Positions 7,572 through 15,989 of a stretch of 64,000 bases of DNA are shown here, piece by piece (the first letter of the stretch is position 1; each line of letters starts with the position of its first letter). Origin of the DNA: Clostridiales bacterium (lineage in GTDB: Bacteria > Bacillota > Clostridia > Saccharofermentanales > Saccharofermentanaceae); NCBI GenBank assembly GCA_017554745.1, contig JAFZHS010000013.1, positions 62,001-126,000 of the forward strand, given 5' to 3'. The notes under the pieces were generated by a model. It was not told the DNA's origin. It was given only the letters and a program-made list of their open reading frames with translations, and made no database searches. The position numbers and the translations under genes are program-made.

Positions 7572-9974
7572 TTACTCACCAAAAACCGAATCGCAGTATC
7601 TTACTGTGCCCATCGCGTCTTTTGCGTAAGCGTCGGCACCGATCTGTTCTGCGTATTCGGGTGTCATTACGGCACCGCCTACGATGACTTTGGTGTCCGG
7701 CTTTTTCTCGCGCAAAAGCTTAATGGTCTCTTCCATAGAAGCAACTGTGGTAGTCATGAGGGCAGAGAGACCTACTACGCTGATGTTGTTCTCAATAGCG
7801 CAGTCAACGATGACTTCGGGCGGAACGTCTTTTCCCAGATCGATAACGTCGTAACCGTAGTTCTCGAGCATTACCTTTACGATATTCTTGCCGATGTCGT
7901 GGATGTCGCCTTTGACGGTGGCGAGGATAAGGCGGCCCTTAACATTCCTGGGCTTGTCTGAAAGTGTTTCCTTGATGACCGCGAAAGCTGCCTTTGCGGC
8001 GTCGGCGCTCATGAGGAGCTGCGGAAGGAATATTGTACCTGCCTCATAGCCTTTACCTACACGGTCGAGCGCGGGGATAAGCTCGGAGTCGATTATCTCA
8101 AGTGATTCTCTGCCTGATGCGAGAGCTTCCTTCATGGCTTCCGCTGCGCGTCCGGTAACGCCTCTTTCGATTGCTTCTGCAAGGGTCAGGACGGTGTTTG
8201 AAGAAGCGGCAGATGAGCTTTTCGAGCTTGATGCAGCGATGCCCGAGCCTGCAACATAATCACTGAAGGCACCGATGAATTCTTCGAGCTTCGGATCGAG
8301 ATTCATGAGCGCGTTAAATGAACGGTAAGAGGCCATCATGGGACCGTTGCAGGGGTTGATGATGGCGCAGGACAGGCCGTTCTGCATTGCCATTGTAAGA
8401 AAATACGAATTGATGAGTTCTCTTGCGGGAAGTCCGAAAGAAATATTGGATACGCCTAAGATGGAATGACCGTTATAAATGTCTCTTACGCCCTTTACGG
8501 TATCAAGAGTAGCGATTGCCGAATCAGGATCAGACGAGATGGTCATGGCAAGACCGTCGATAACGATATCTTTTCTCGGGATGCCGTATTTATCTGCGGC
8601 TTCATAGATGCGCTTAGCGACTGCAAGTCTTCCTTCAGCAGTAGCGGGAATGCCTTCCTCATCGAGGGGGAGACCAACGAGCACGCCGCCGTATTTAGCG
8701 ACGAGCGGCATTACGGCTTCGATGTTCTCGACTTTGCCGTTTACGGAGTTGACCATAGGCTTGCCGTTGTAGATGCGAAGGCCGCGCTCTAAGGCTTCGA
8801 TATCAGTGGTATCGAGCTGCAGAGGAAGATTTGTGATCGACTGGATCTTTAAGATAACGCTCTCCATCATGACGGGCTCATCGATCTCGGGAAGACCGAC
8901 ATTGACGTCAAGAATGTGTGCGCCGGCTTCTTCCTGCTTTAATGCTTCCGTGAGGATGTAATCGATGTTGTTATCGCGGAGAGCCTGCTGGAGCTTCTTC
9001 TTGCCCGTAGGGTTGATCCTCTCGCCGATGATGACGGGCTTTATGCCGATCTCAACGCAGTCTGCAAAGCTTGTAACATAAGTAGTGTTCTTGAATGTGG
9101 GCGCTGTGAAGGGAAGAGCCTTGACCGTATTGATCATGGCGCGGATATGATCAGGTGTGGTGCCGCAGCAGCCGCCCATGACATGCACGCCGAGCTTGGC
9201 GATCTCGCCCATGATCTCCGCGAATTCTTCGGGGCCGACATCGAAAACTGTCTGGCCGTCCACGGTCCTCGGAAGTCCAGCATTGGGATTAACAACGATA
9301 GGAAGCGAGCAGCACTTAACGAGGCGCTCTGCGATAGGGAGCATCTGCTTAGGACCGAAGCCGCAGTTGATGCCGATAGCATCTACTTTAAGTCCTTCGA
9401 GCATTGCAACAGTGCCTTCCACGCCGCCGCCCGTAAGGAGCTTGCCTGATTCGTCGTAGACCATCGTAACGATGACAGGCAGGTCGCATACTTCGTGTGC
9501 CGCTACGACAGCAGCCTTTGCTTCATAAGAGTCGCTCATCGTCTCGATGACGACTACGTCTCCGCCTGCTTCATAGCCTGCCTTTATTATCTCTGCGAAA
9601 ACATCTACCGCGTCGTTGAAGGCAAGATCGCCCATGGGCTCTAAGAGCTTGCCCGTAGGACCTAAGTCTATAGCGACATAGGCATCGTCTTCGCGGCCTG
9701 CTTCTTTCCTGGCCTCCTGACAGATCTTTACAGCTGCCGTAACGATCTCGGCAACGTTATCGTATTTGAATCTGTTAGCACCGAAAGTATTTGTATTTAC
9801 GATATTTGAGCCTGCTTCGAAGTAGCCCCTGTTCAGTGCCTTGATATCATCAGGTCTTGTGAGGTTCCATGTCTCCGGAAGCTCTCCGCCCTTAAGTCCC
9901 AGCTTCTGAAGTATCGTACCGGTACCGCCGTCACAGAACAACCATTCTTTTCCGAGTCTTTCGCGTAAGCCCAT
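7572..9974 (-). CDS. metH: Cobalamin-dependent methionine synthase lacking the reactivation domain
   Basis: This 800-residue enzyme transfers a methyl group from methyltetrahydrofolate to homocysteine through cobalamin. Domains in order: homocysteine S-methyltransferase (about 1-290, zinc cysteines in GINCGFGP and GGCCGTTPDH), pterin-binding barrel (about 310-580, GERINPTGKKK), B12 helical cap (about 600-680) and B12-binding Rossmann domain (about 685-800) with the DxHxxG motif DIHDIGKNIV. The C-terminal AdoMet reactivation domain of classical 1200-residue MetH is absent and supplied by the adjacent gene. The frame could be read from 10079, but AAGGAAGG lies seven bases before ATG 9974, which gives the standard N-terminus. 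The stop of the reactivation gene is one base from this ATG. No SAM riboswitch is visible before the operon. Confidence 0.93.
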   Translation of the reverse strand: MGLRERLGKEWLFCDGGTGTILQKLGLKGGELPETWNLTRPDDIKALNRGYFEAGSNIVNTNTFGANRFKYDNVAEIVTAAVKICQEARKEAGREDDAYVAIDLGPTGKLLEPMGDLAFNDAVDVFAEIIKAGYEAGGDVVVIETMSDSYEAKAAVVAAHEVCDLPVIVTMVYDESGKLLTGGGVEGTVAMLEGLKVDAIGINCGFGPKQMLPIAERLVKCCSLPIVVNPNAGLPRTVDGQTVFDVGPEEFAEIMGEIAKLGVHVMGGCCGTTPDHIRAMINTVKALPFTAPTFKNTTYVTSFADCVEIGIKPVIIGERINPTGKKKLQQALRDNNIDYILTEALKQEEAGAHILDVNVGLPEIDEPVMMESVILKIQSITNLPLQLDTTDIEALERGLRIYNGKPMVNSVNGKVENIEAVMPLVAKYGGVLVGLPLDEEGIPATAEGRLAVAKRIYEAADKYGIPRKDIVIDGLAMTISSDPDSAIATLDTVKGVRDIYNGHSILGVSNISFGLPARELINSYFLTMAMQNGLSCAIINPCNGPMMASYRSFNALMNLDPKLEEFIGAFSDYVAGSGIAASSSKSSSAASSNTVLTLAEAIERGVTGRAAEAMKEALASGRESLEIIDSELIPALDRVGKGYEAGTIFLPQLLMSADAAKAAFAVIKETLSDKPRNVKGRLILATVKGDIHDIGKNIVKVMLENYGYDVIDLGKDVPPEVIVDCAIENNISVVGLSALMTTTVASMEETIKLLREKKPDTKVIVGGAVMTPEYAEQIGADAYAKDAMGTVRYCDSVFGE

Positions 9975-9975
9975 A

Positions 9976-10662
9976 TCAAGACCTTCCTTTTGAGAATTCA
10001 CATGTTTTATGCATATTACAGCTGCCGCACCCTGCGCATCCTGAACATCCGGAAGCCTTCGGATCTCTGCCGATGCCAATGATGGCGGTAACTGATTTAG
10101 TGGGGACCATGAGGAGCGAATCCGTAAGTTCGATGCCTATCTGCTTGCTTATGTCGAGAAGCCTGAACCAGTCCTTCTGATGTTCGAGCTTGAGGTCGCC
10201 GTAACCGGGGGAGAAGCGGGGTCTTAAGAAATATCCCTTTGCTTCGTATTGCTTTTTCAGTCTGTCGTTCTCGTCATCGAGAAAAGCTTCGATGGCTGCA
10301 GCGCCTGCCGCCTGATAGACGGATGCTTCGGCAGCTGATGTGACACTTGCTCTTCTTACGAGCATGTCGCAGGAAGGGCCGATCGTTGCTGCGAGAAGAA
10401 GCGCTCCGCAGCAGCCTTTGAGGTTCCTTGCGAGCGATTCGGATTCCAAAGTTAAGTCTTCGTTTTCGGTGTGGATCACGACAGACTTTTCCGATACATC
10501 GATGAGGTATTCTTTTGAAACGATCCTGGGATGAGACTGCGTGCTCAGACGGTCGATAGCTTTATCTATCAAGGTCTGCATCTCGGGCGCGATATCGGCG
10601 ATACCGTGATAACCCATGTATCTTTGGACTTCTTTGACAGGGATGTCTACTCCGAGCGGCAT
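9976..10662 (-). CDS. Free-standing MetH reactivation-domain protein with Cys-rich tail
   Basis: This 228-residue protein corresponds to the AdoMet-binding reactivation domain of MetH, encoded separately. The hallmark segment RPRFSPGYGD and the nearby MVPTKSVTAIIG match the AdoMet/cobalamin contact region of that domain. It probably reductively remethylates oxidised cobalamin on the short MetH next door. The last 25 residues carry C-x2-C-x2-C-x2-C-x5-C (SGCSGCAGCGSC, then HKTC), which could bind a metal or an iron-sulphur cluster and so accept electrons; that is inference. Its ATG shares a base with the metF stop (TAATG) and it lies one base before metH, so the three genes are one coupled operon. 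Confidence 0.87.
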   Translation of the reverse strand: MPLGVDIPVKEVQRYMGYHGIADIAPEMQTLIDKAIDRLSTQSHPRIVSKEYLIDVSEKSVVIHTENEDLTLESESLARNLKGCCGALLLAATIGPSCDMLVRRASVTSAAEASVYQAAGAAAIEAFLDDENDRLKKQYEAKGYFLRPRFSPGYGDLKLEHQKDWFRLLDISKQIGIELTDSLLMVPTKSVTAIIGIGRDPKASGCSGCAGCGSCNMHKTCEFSKGRS

Positions 10663-11525
10663 TAATCGATGATCCCCTTGAGGTTATAGAGAATGTCGGA
10701 AGCGACGTCGGGCTTATTCATAGAGTAAACGTGAATATGCGTGATGCCGTTAGCGATAAGGTCTATGATCTGCTCTGTCGCGTAAATGATGCCTGCCTGA
10801 CGCATGGCGACCGGATCGTCACCGAAACGGTCAACGATAGCCTTGAAACGCTCGGGAACGCTCGTTCCGGAGAGCTGTACAGACCTTGATAACTGCTTTG
10901 CGGTCGTGATGGGCATGATGCCCGGGACGATAGGTACATTGATGCCTACATCCTTAACCCTGTAGAGGAAGTTGTAGAAGATATTGTTATCGAAGAACAT
11001 CTGCGTTGTGAGGAAGTCGCAGCCTGCGTCAACCTTTTCTTTGAGGAAGTGGATGTCTTCTGCCTTATTGGCTGATTCGACATGTCCTTCAGGATAGCAT
11101 GCGCCGCCGATGCAGATGTCTGAGTCTAATGACCTGATCTCTTTTACGAGATCTGAAGCGTGCTCGAAATCATGGCAGACGATGCCGTCCTTGGGCAGGT
11201 CGCCTCTTAAAGCCATAACGTTATCGATGTTGTTTTCGCGGATCTGGCGGATCATGTTTGCGACATGCTCTTTTGTGGAAGCAACGCATGTCAGGTGGGG
11301 CATTACGGGAACACCGTGAAGATTCTTGATGTCGGATGCGACCTCTACAGTAAGCTTGGACGTAGATCCCGCAGCGCCGTAGGTGACTGACATAAATGAA
11401 GGCCCGAGGGCCGCGATGGCGCCTGCAGCGGTCTTAACCTCGTTTAAACCTGTCTCCTGCTTGGGCGGGAAGACCTCGAAAGAGATCGTTGGGGTCTTGT
11501 CTGCAAGTATTTTGTTAATCTTCAT
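10662..11525 (-). CDS. metF: Methylenetetrahydrofolate reductase
   Basis: This is a 287-residue flavoenzyme that reduces methylenetetrahydrofolate to methyltetrahydrofolate, the methyl donor for the MetH encoded downstream. FEVFPPK near the N-terminus, FMSVTYGAAGS, the LTC...NMVMALRGD-type stretch (VMALRGDLPKD) and TTQMFFDN are characteristic MetF motifs. The frame opens three codons earlier, but ATG 11525 has AAGGTG at a good distance and gives the normal N-terminus MKINKILADK. It is the first gene of the metF, reactivation, metH operon. The 150-base upstream gap shared with the divergent importer contains no recognisable S-box or cobalamin riboswitch. Confidence 0.94.
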   Translation of the reverse strand: MKINKILADKTPTISFEVFPPKQETGLNEVKTAAGAIAALGPSFMSVTYGAAGSTSKLTVEVASDIKNLHGVPVMPHLTCVASTKEHVANMIRQIRENNIDNVMALRGDLPKDGIVCHDFEHASDLVKEIRSLDSDICIGGACYPEGHVESANKAEDIHFLKEKVDAGCDFLTTQMFFDNNIFYNFLYRVKDVGINVPIVPGIMPITTAKQLSRSVQLSGTSVPERFKAIVDRFGDDPVAMRQAGIIYATEQIIDLIANGITHIHVYSMNKPDVASDILYNLKGIID

Positions 11526-11674
11526 AAAAATCACCTTTTCGAGCCATATATTTTTAAATAATCACGGTTAACCAAAAGTATACATCAAAAGAAGTCTTTA
11601 GATTATAATCATTTCGACATAAACAGCAAACACATTTATTTGCTGATTATTGTGGGTTTTTAGGAGGTTAGCAA

Positions 11675-12730
11675 ATGAAGAAAATACTCGCAATTATCGT
11701 AGCTTTGGCCACAACGATGGCATTTGCTACAGCATGTAATGAGAAGACAGAAGTATCTGACACAACCGCTTCTGAAGTTGAAACATCTGATACTGAGGCA
11801 TCTGAAGATACTGAGGCTACAGAGCCCAGCACAGCTGAATCCGACATGCTCGACCGTGCAGGCAACGGCATCGTACTGCCTGAGAAGGTCGACAGAATCG
11901 TATCCATGGCACCTTCCACGACACAGGTCCTTATTGAGATCGGCCTTGCTGACAAGATCATCGGTGCTGACACTAACTCTACAGCTTCTTATGATACACA
12001 GCTCCCCTCGCTCGTTGCCGGATTTGACATGATGTCACCTGACTGCGAACTTATCGCATCTCTTGAACCTGACATCGTTTTCACTTCAGGTATGAGCTCT
12101 GTAGGCGGTACTTCTCCGTTCCAGTCACTCATCGACAGCGGCATCTGTGTTGCAGACATTCCTTCTTCAGCTTCCATCGCTGATATCGCTGAAGATATCC
12201 GTTTCATCGGAATCGTAACAGGCAAGGAGTCTGAAGCAGAAGATCTCGTAGAGGCCATGACTCTCTACATTTCCGCAGTTGAAGACATCGCTAAGACAGT
12301 ACCCGAGGGCGAGACAAAGACAGTCCTTCTCATGATGAACGTTCCTTCCGCTGAATATCCTACGATCTACACAGTAGGTACAGGCACATACATGGACGAG
12401 ATGTTCGGCATCATCGGTGCTAAGAACGCTTTCGGCGACCAGGAAGGCTGGCTTGCTATCTCCATCGAGGAAGCTCTTGCAGCAGATCCTGACGTAATCC
12501 TCATGGACTGCAACTGGATGCCCGGTGCTGACGAAGCAGTTAAGGCTCTCGAAGGCTGGGAGAATGTAAAGGCCGTTAAGAACGGTGATGTTTACCAGAT
12601 CGATGAGGATCTCTGCTCACGTCCTAACCATCACGTAGCAGAAGCTTGCGCTGAGTGGGCAAGATGCATCTATCCCGATCAGTTCAATGAGTTCAACATG
12701 ACTCTCGAACTGATGGCTGAAGCAGCATAA
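11675..12730 (+). CDS. Substrate-binding lipoprotein of a B12/iron-complex ABC importer
   Basis: This 351-residue lipoprotein has a signal peptide with the lipobox FATAC (acylated Cys21), a Ser/Thr/Glu-rich linker to about residue 55, and a two-lobed binding domain of the BtuF/FepB class (RIVSMAPSTTQVLIEIGLAD, ELIASLEPDIVFT, VILMDCNWMPG). It captures a metal chelate or corrinoid outside the membrane and hands it to the permease encoded next. The start has a strong AGGAGG. Proximity to two cobalamin-dependent methionine genes makes vitamin B12 a reasonable substrate guess, but siderophore or haem cannot be excluded, and no cobalamin riboswitch precedes it. A TATAAT lies at 11604. Confidence 0.85.
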   Translation: MKKILAIIVALATTMAFATACNEKTEVSDTTASEVETSDTEASEDTEATEPSTAESDMLDRAGNGIVLPEKVDRIVSMAPSTTQVLIEIGLADKIIGADTNSTASYDTQLPSLVAGFDMMSPDCELIASLEPDIVFTSGMSSVGGTSPFQSLIDSGICVADIPSSASIADIAEDIRFIGIVTGKESEAEDLVEAMTLYISAVEDIAKTVPEGETKTVLLMMNVPSAEYPTIYTVGTGTYMDEMFGIIGAKNAFGDQEGWLAISIEEALAADPDVILMDCNWMPGADEAVKALEGWENVKAVKNGDVYQIDEDLCSRPNHHVAEACAEWARCIYPDQFNEFNMTLELMAEAA

Positions 12731-12752
12731 TATCTGCTGAACCGGTAACAGT

Positions 12753-13787
12753 ATGAATAAGAAGGGCACAGGACTAAAGATAGCCATATCGGCAGTCCTG
12801 TGCCTTTTTATACTTGTTGTCTGTATCAGGGCAGGAAGCGTATATATCTCGCTCAAGGACCTGTTCGGCATCATCGGAGGACATATAACCGGCAAAGGGA
12901 CTCCCGAAGGCGTTGCCCCCATGATGGATTCGATCTTCTGGACTATCAGAATGCCGAGAGCTCTCTGTGCCTTTATGGTAGGCGGTGCCCTGTCCATAAG
13001 CGGCGCGTGCATGCAGGCACTTTTGCAAAATCCCCTGGCTTCTTCCTATACTTTGGGCGTATCTTCCGGTGCTTCGGTAGGCGCAGCCCTCGTCCTGGTA
13101 ACGGGCATAACACTGCCGTTTTTCCCTAACTTTACGCTTCCTTTTGCGGGATTCGTTTTCGGACTTTTGACGGTAACCTGCGCGATACTTCTGGCGCGTG
13201 CAATCGACAGGAGCATATCTAACACCACGGTCGTGCTGATAGGTATGGTCTTGTCGCTTTTTGTAAACGGCGTATTGAATCTGCTGTCCACCTTTGACGA
13301 CGCTCATTCCAAGCAGCTCTATCTGTGGATGATGGGCTCTTTCTCCGCAAGGGGCTGGAAACATTGCGCGATCCTTTTCCCTGTGTGCATCGTGTGCTTC
13401 ATCGGCCTCATGCTGATGTCGCGAAAAATGGACATCATGAGCTTCGGCGATCTCCAGGCCCAGGCCATGGGCGTAGACGCGAAGAAGACCAAGATCGTGT
13501 CCATCCTTATCTGCGCTCTGCTTACGGGAATATCAGTAGCTTTCACGGGAGTAATCGGATTTGTAGATCTCGCTGCACCTCATGTCGTAAGGAAACTTTT
13601 CGGACCCACACATAAGCTCGTACTGCCGATGTCATTTATCTACGGCGGTGCTTTCATGGCTTTGTGCGACCTGATATCAAGAACGCTCTTGTCTCCTCGT
13701 GAGATCCCCGTAGGTGCCGTTACGGCCCTTATCGGTGCTCCGTTCTTCGCTTATGTTTTCTTCGCTTCAAGGAGGAAAAACAGATGA
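12753..13787 (+). CDS. FecCD/BtuC-family ABC importer permease
   Basis: This is a 344-residue membrane protein with about nine to ten hydrophobic segments and family motifs in order: RMPRALCAFMVGGALSISG, QALLQNPLASSYTLGVSSGA, and the late segment TGVIGFVDLAAPHVVR, which contains the ATPase-coupling loop. It dimerises to form the transmembrane channel for the importer. It starts 22 bases after the binding-protein gene, with a poor ribosome binding site (translation may partly depend on the upstream gene), and overlaps the ATPase gene by four bases. Confidence 0.88.
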   Translation: MNKKGTGLKIAISAVLCLFILVVCIRAGSVYISLKDLFGIIGGHITGKGTPEGVAPMMDSIFWTIRMPRALCAFMVGGALSISGACMQALLQNPLASSYTLGVSSGASVGAALVLVTGITLPFFPNFTLPFAGFVFGLLTVTCAILLARAIDRSISNTTVVLIGMVLSLFVNGVLNLLSTFDDAHSKQLYLWMMGSFSARGWKHCAILFPVCIVCFIGLMLMSRKMDIMSFGDLQAQAMGVDAKKTKIVSILICALLTGISVAFTGVIGFVDLAAPHVVRKLFGPTHKLVLPMSFIYGGAFMALCDLISRTLLSPREIPVGAVTALIGAPFFAYVFFASRRKNR

Positions 13788-14548
13788 AGATCGAAGTAAA
13801 GAACATGACAGCATATTATGGCAGGACCGAGATCCTGCACGATATCAATCTTGAGATCAATGCAGGTGAGAAGGTCTTTATCGGAGGCTCGAACGGCTCG
13901 GGCAAAACGACGCTTTTGCGTGTCATATCGGGCATTATCCCCCACAAGGGAGAAGTCCTGGTCGACGGCAAAGAGATATCTTCGATGAAGAGAAGAGACG
14001 CTGCAAAGCTCATATCACTCATGCCGCAGACGAGCGATATCTATTTTCCCTACACGGTTTATGAGACGGTCCTTCTTGGCACATATGCTTCTTCAGGAAG
14101 CGCTTTGGGAGGAATAAACGCTAAGGACATCGAATACGCTGTAAAGTGCATGGAAGACTGCGGTGTCTTAGAACTCAAGGAAAAGCACTTAGATGAGCTC
14201 TCCGGCGGACAGCTCCAGAGAGTGCTTCTCGCTAGGACTTTTGCCCAGAGATCGCCGTTCCTTTTCCTCGATGAACCGGGCAATAACCTGGATATAAAGT
14301 ACAGGGCAGAGCTCTGCGATAAGCTCAATAACTGGGCAGAGGAGAAGACCTCTGATATCCCGAATTCGCTGGTTTGCGTATTCCACGATCTGGAGCAGGC
14401 GAGAAGGTGCTGCACGAGGGCTGTCATGATGAAGGAAGGGCGGATAATTTACGATGGTGACATAAGTAACGGAACAACGCCTGAAATGCTCCTTAAAATC
14501 TATGATTTTGACGTAGCATCTTACATTGATAACAAAAATCCGCTTTGA
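13784..14548 (+). CDS. ATPase of the B12/iron-complex ABC importer
   Basis: This is a 254-residue ATP-binding protein of the FhuC/BtuD class. It has Walker A GGSNGSGKTTL, signature LSGGQLQRV, Walker B FLFLDEPGNNLD and a switch histidine in CVFHDLEQA. Its ATG lies within the last codons of the permease gene (four-base overlap), with AAGGAGG upstream. It is the last gene of the importer operon, or the second-last if the following PTS-IIC-like gene, 38 bases on, is co-transcribed; no terminator hairpin is evident between them. Confidence 0.9.
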   Translation: MKIEVKNMTAYYGRTEILHDINLEINAGEKVFIGGSNGSGKTTLLRVISGIIPHKGEVLVDGKEISSMKRRDAAKLISLMPQTSDIYFPYTVYETVLLGTYASSGSALGGINAKDIEYAVKCMEDCGVLELKEKHLDELSGGQLQRVLLARTFAQRSPFLFLDEPGNNLDIKYRAELCDKLNNWAEEKTSDIPNSLVCVFHDLEQARRCCTRAVMMKEGRIIYDGDISNGTTPEMLLKIYDFDVASYIDNKNPL

Positions 14549-14586
14549 TAGTATAGTGGCGATTTACAAACAGGAGGGGTTTGAAT

Positions 14587-15687
14587 ATGGGTAAATCCAA
14601 GGCTAAGAAGAAGGTCTCTTTCAAAGAGTTCCTGGCTTCCAAGGATATCAAGATATCCGCTAAGACGTATTTTGTAGATGCGATGGGCGGTATGGCCCAG
14701 GGACTTTTCGCATCGCTTCTTATCGGAACGATCCTTTCAACAATCGGTAAATATCTCGGCATGATCGATGTCCCGGCAATCGTAAGACTTGCACACTTTA
14801 TCTCCAAGGCAGGTTCTCTCGCTTCTGCAGTTACAGGTGCTGCGATCGGTGTCGGAATCGCTGCTGCTCTTAAGGCACCTATGCTCGTTATGGCATGCGC
14901 CGCAGTAGTAGGTCAGTTCGCCAACGCTTATCCCGGCAAGCCTTATGCGGCAGGTCCGTTGGGAGTATTCTTTGCTGTCATCGTAGCAGTTGAATTCGGT
15001 AAGATGATCTCAAAGGAGACTAAGGTAGATATCCTTGTAACACCTATCGTTACATTGGGCTGCGGTTTCCTTACCGGATATCTCTTATGCCCTCCGATCG
15101 CCATCGCAATGAACTGGCTCGGAACATTCATTAACGAAGCTACAAAGCTCCATCCGTTCCTTATGGGTATCGTTATCTCCGTTGTAGTCGGTATCATCCT
15201 TACACTTCCTATCTCTTCTGCAGCTATCTGCGCTTCCATCGGTATCGCAGGTATCGCAGGCGGCGCTGCTCTCGCAGGGTGCTGCGCGCAGATGGTCGGC
15301 TTCGCAGTCGCTTCTTACAGAGAGAATAAGTGGGGCGGTCTTGTTTCACAGGGTCTCGGCACATCAATGCTCCAGATGCCTAACATCGTAGTTCATCCCC
15401 AGATCTGGATCCCTGCAACACTCGCTTCAGCTATCACAGGACCTATGGCTACCATGATCTTTAAGCTCGAGTGCAACGGCGTCGCAGCAGGTATGGGTAC
15501 ATGCGGTCTCGTAGGCCCTATCGGATGCTTCTCGGCAATGTCTGAATCAGGCACACTGGGCGGCTGGGCATGGCTCGGAATGTTCTGCATCTGCCTGTTT
15601 ACACCTGCAGTGCTCTCACTCCTGTTCAGCGAGATCATGAGAAAACTCGGCTGGATCAAGCCCGGTTACATGAAGCTTCAGGGCTAA
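14587..15687 (+). CDS. PTS_EIIC_2 family membrane protein (stand-alone IIC-like)
   Basis: This 366-residue polytopic protein has about ten hydrophobic helices and the glycine/alanine-rich character of the PTS_EIIC_2 family (FVDAMGGMAQGLFASLLIG near the start, PISSAAICASIGIAG in the middle, GTCGLVGPIGC late). Such proteins resemble sugar-transport IIC subunits but are usually found without IIA or IIB domains, and none is encoded nearby, so the transported substrate is unknown. The frame opens at TTG 14581, but AGGAGG is nine bases from ATG 14587 and only three from the TTG. The 302 bases after it hold a leader RNA and terminator. Confidence 0.8.
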   Translation: MGKSKAKKKVSFKEFLASKDIKISAKTYFVDAMGGMAQGLFASLLIGTILSTIGKYLGMIDVPAIVRLAHFISKAGSLASAVTGAAIGVGIAAALKAPMLVMACAAVVGQFANAYPGKPYAAGPLGVFFAVIVAVEFGKMISKETKVDILVTPIVTLGCGFLTGYLLCPPIAIAMNWLGTFINEATKLHPFLMGIVISVVVGIILTLPISSAAICASIGIAGIAGGAALAGCCAQMVGFAVASYRENKWGGLVSQGLGTSMLQMPNIVVHPQIWIPATLASAITGPMATMIFKLECNGVAAGMGTCGLVGPIGCFSAMSESGTLGGWAWLGMFCICLFTPAVLSLLFSEIMRKLGWIKPGYMKLQG

Positions 15688-15787
15688 AATACTTTGCAAA
15701 TCAAATTGTAGTATTTGCATATTTTTCCCTCAAGTTTTCCGCAAAAACAAGGAAATTTTGCCACAGCCGGATTTGCAAACAATCGAT

Positions 15788-15858
15788 TATAATCAGGTTG
15801 TGGATATTAGGATAAAGGTGCCGAATACATAAAGGGATTGTGACGGCAACCATCCTAA
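15788..15858 (+). promoter_or_regulatory. Promoter -10 and structured leader RNA, unassigned class
   Basis: TATAAT at 15788-15793 is followed by a strong imperfect stem. TTAGGAT (15807-15813) pairs perfectly with ATCCTAA (15852-15858), and GGTGCCG (15817-15823) pairs with CGGCAACC (15844-15851) with one bulge. A second possible partner for CAACC is GGTTG at 15797-15801, so two folds compete. A terminator follows at 15890. This is the layout of an attenuation leader or riboswitch upstream of the ABC exporter. I could not match it to any riboswitch consensus I know. Two very short frames beginning with GTG overlap it, so peptide-based attenuation is another possibility. Confidence 0.5.
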
Positions 15859-15889
15859 GAAAGCATTAAATAGTTTTTTGTTTCGGCAG

Positions 15890-15920
15890 CGCGGTTCCCA
15901 TTGGGAGCCGCGTTTGCTTT
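15890..15920 (+). terminator. Intrinsic terminator upstream of the ABC exporter gene
   Basis: CGCGGTTCCC (15890-15899) pairs with GGGAGCCGCG (15903-15912) with one G-T pair and a 3-base loop, followed by TTTGCTTTTTG. It lies between the structured leader and the exporter gene, 70 bases before that gene, so it could be conditional. Confidence 0.75.
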
Positions 15921-15989
15921 TTGCATCTTTTGGTTTGAAGATTATTGTGATAAAAATATCTCATACACGAATCGCGAAAAGAGGTCCAT

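Noticed and set aside
7572..9974. Several long plus-strand frames opposite metH
   Set aside because: The minus-strand protein has full domain matches; the opposing frames have no ribosome binding sites and no recognisable content.
11526..11674. Cobalamin or SAM riboswitch between the methionine and importer operons
   Set aside because: The 150-base gap is too short for a cobalamin riboswitch and contains none of the conserved cores of either class on either strand.
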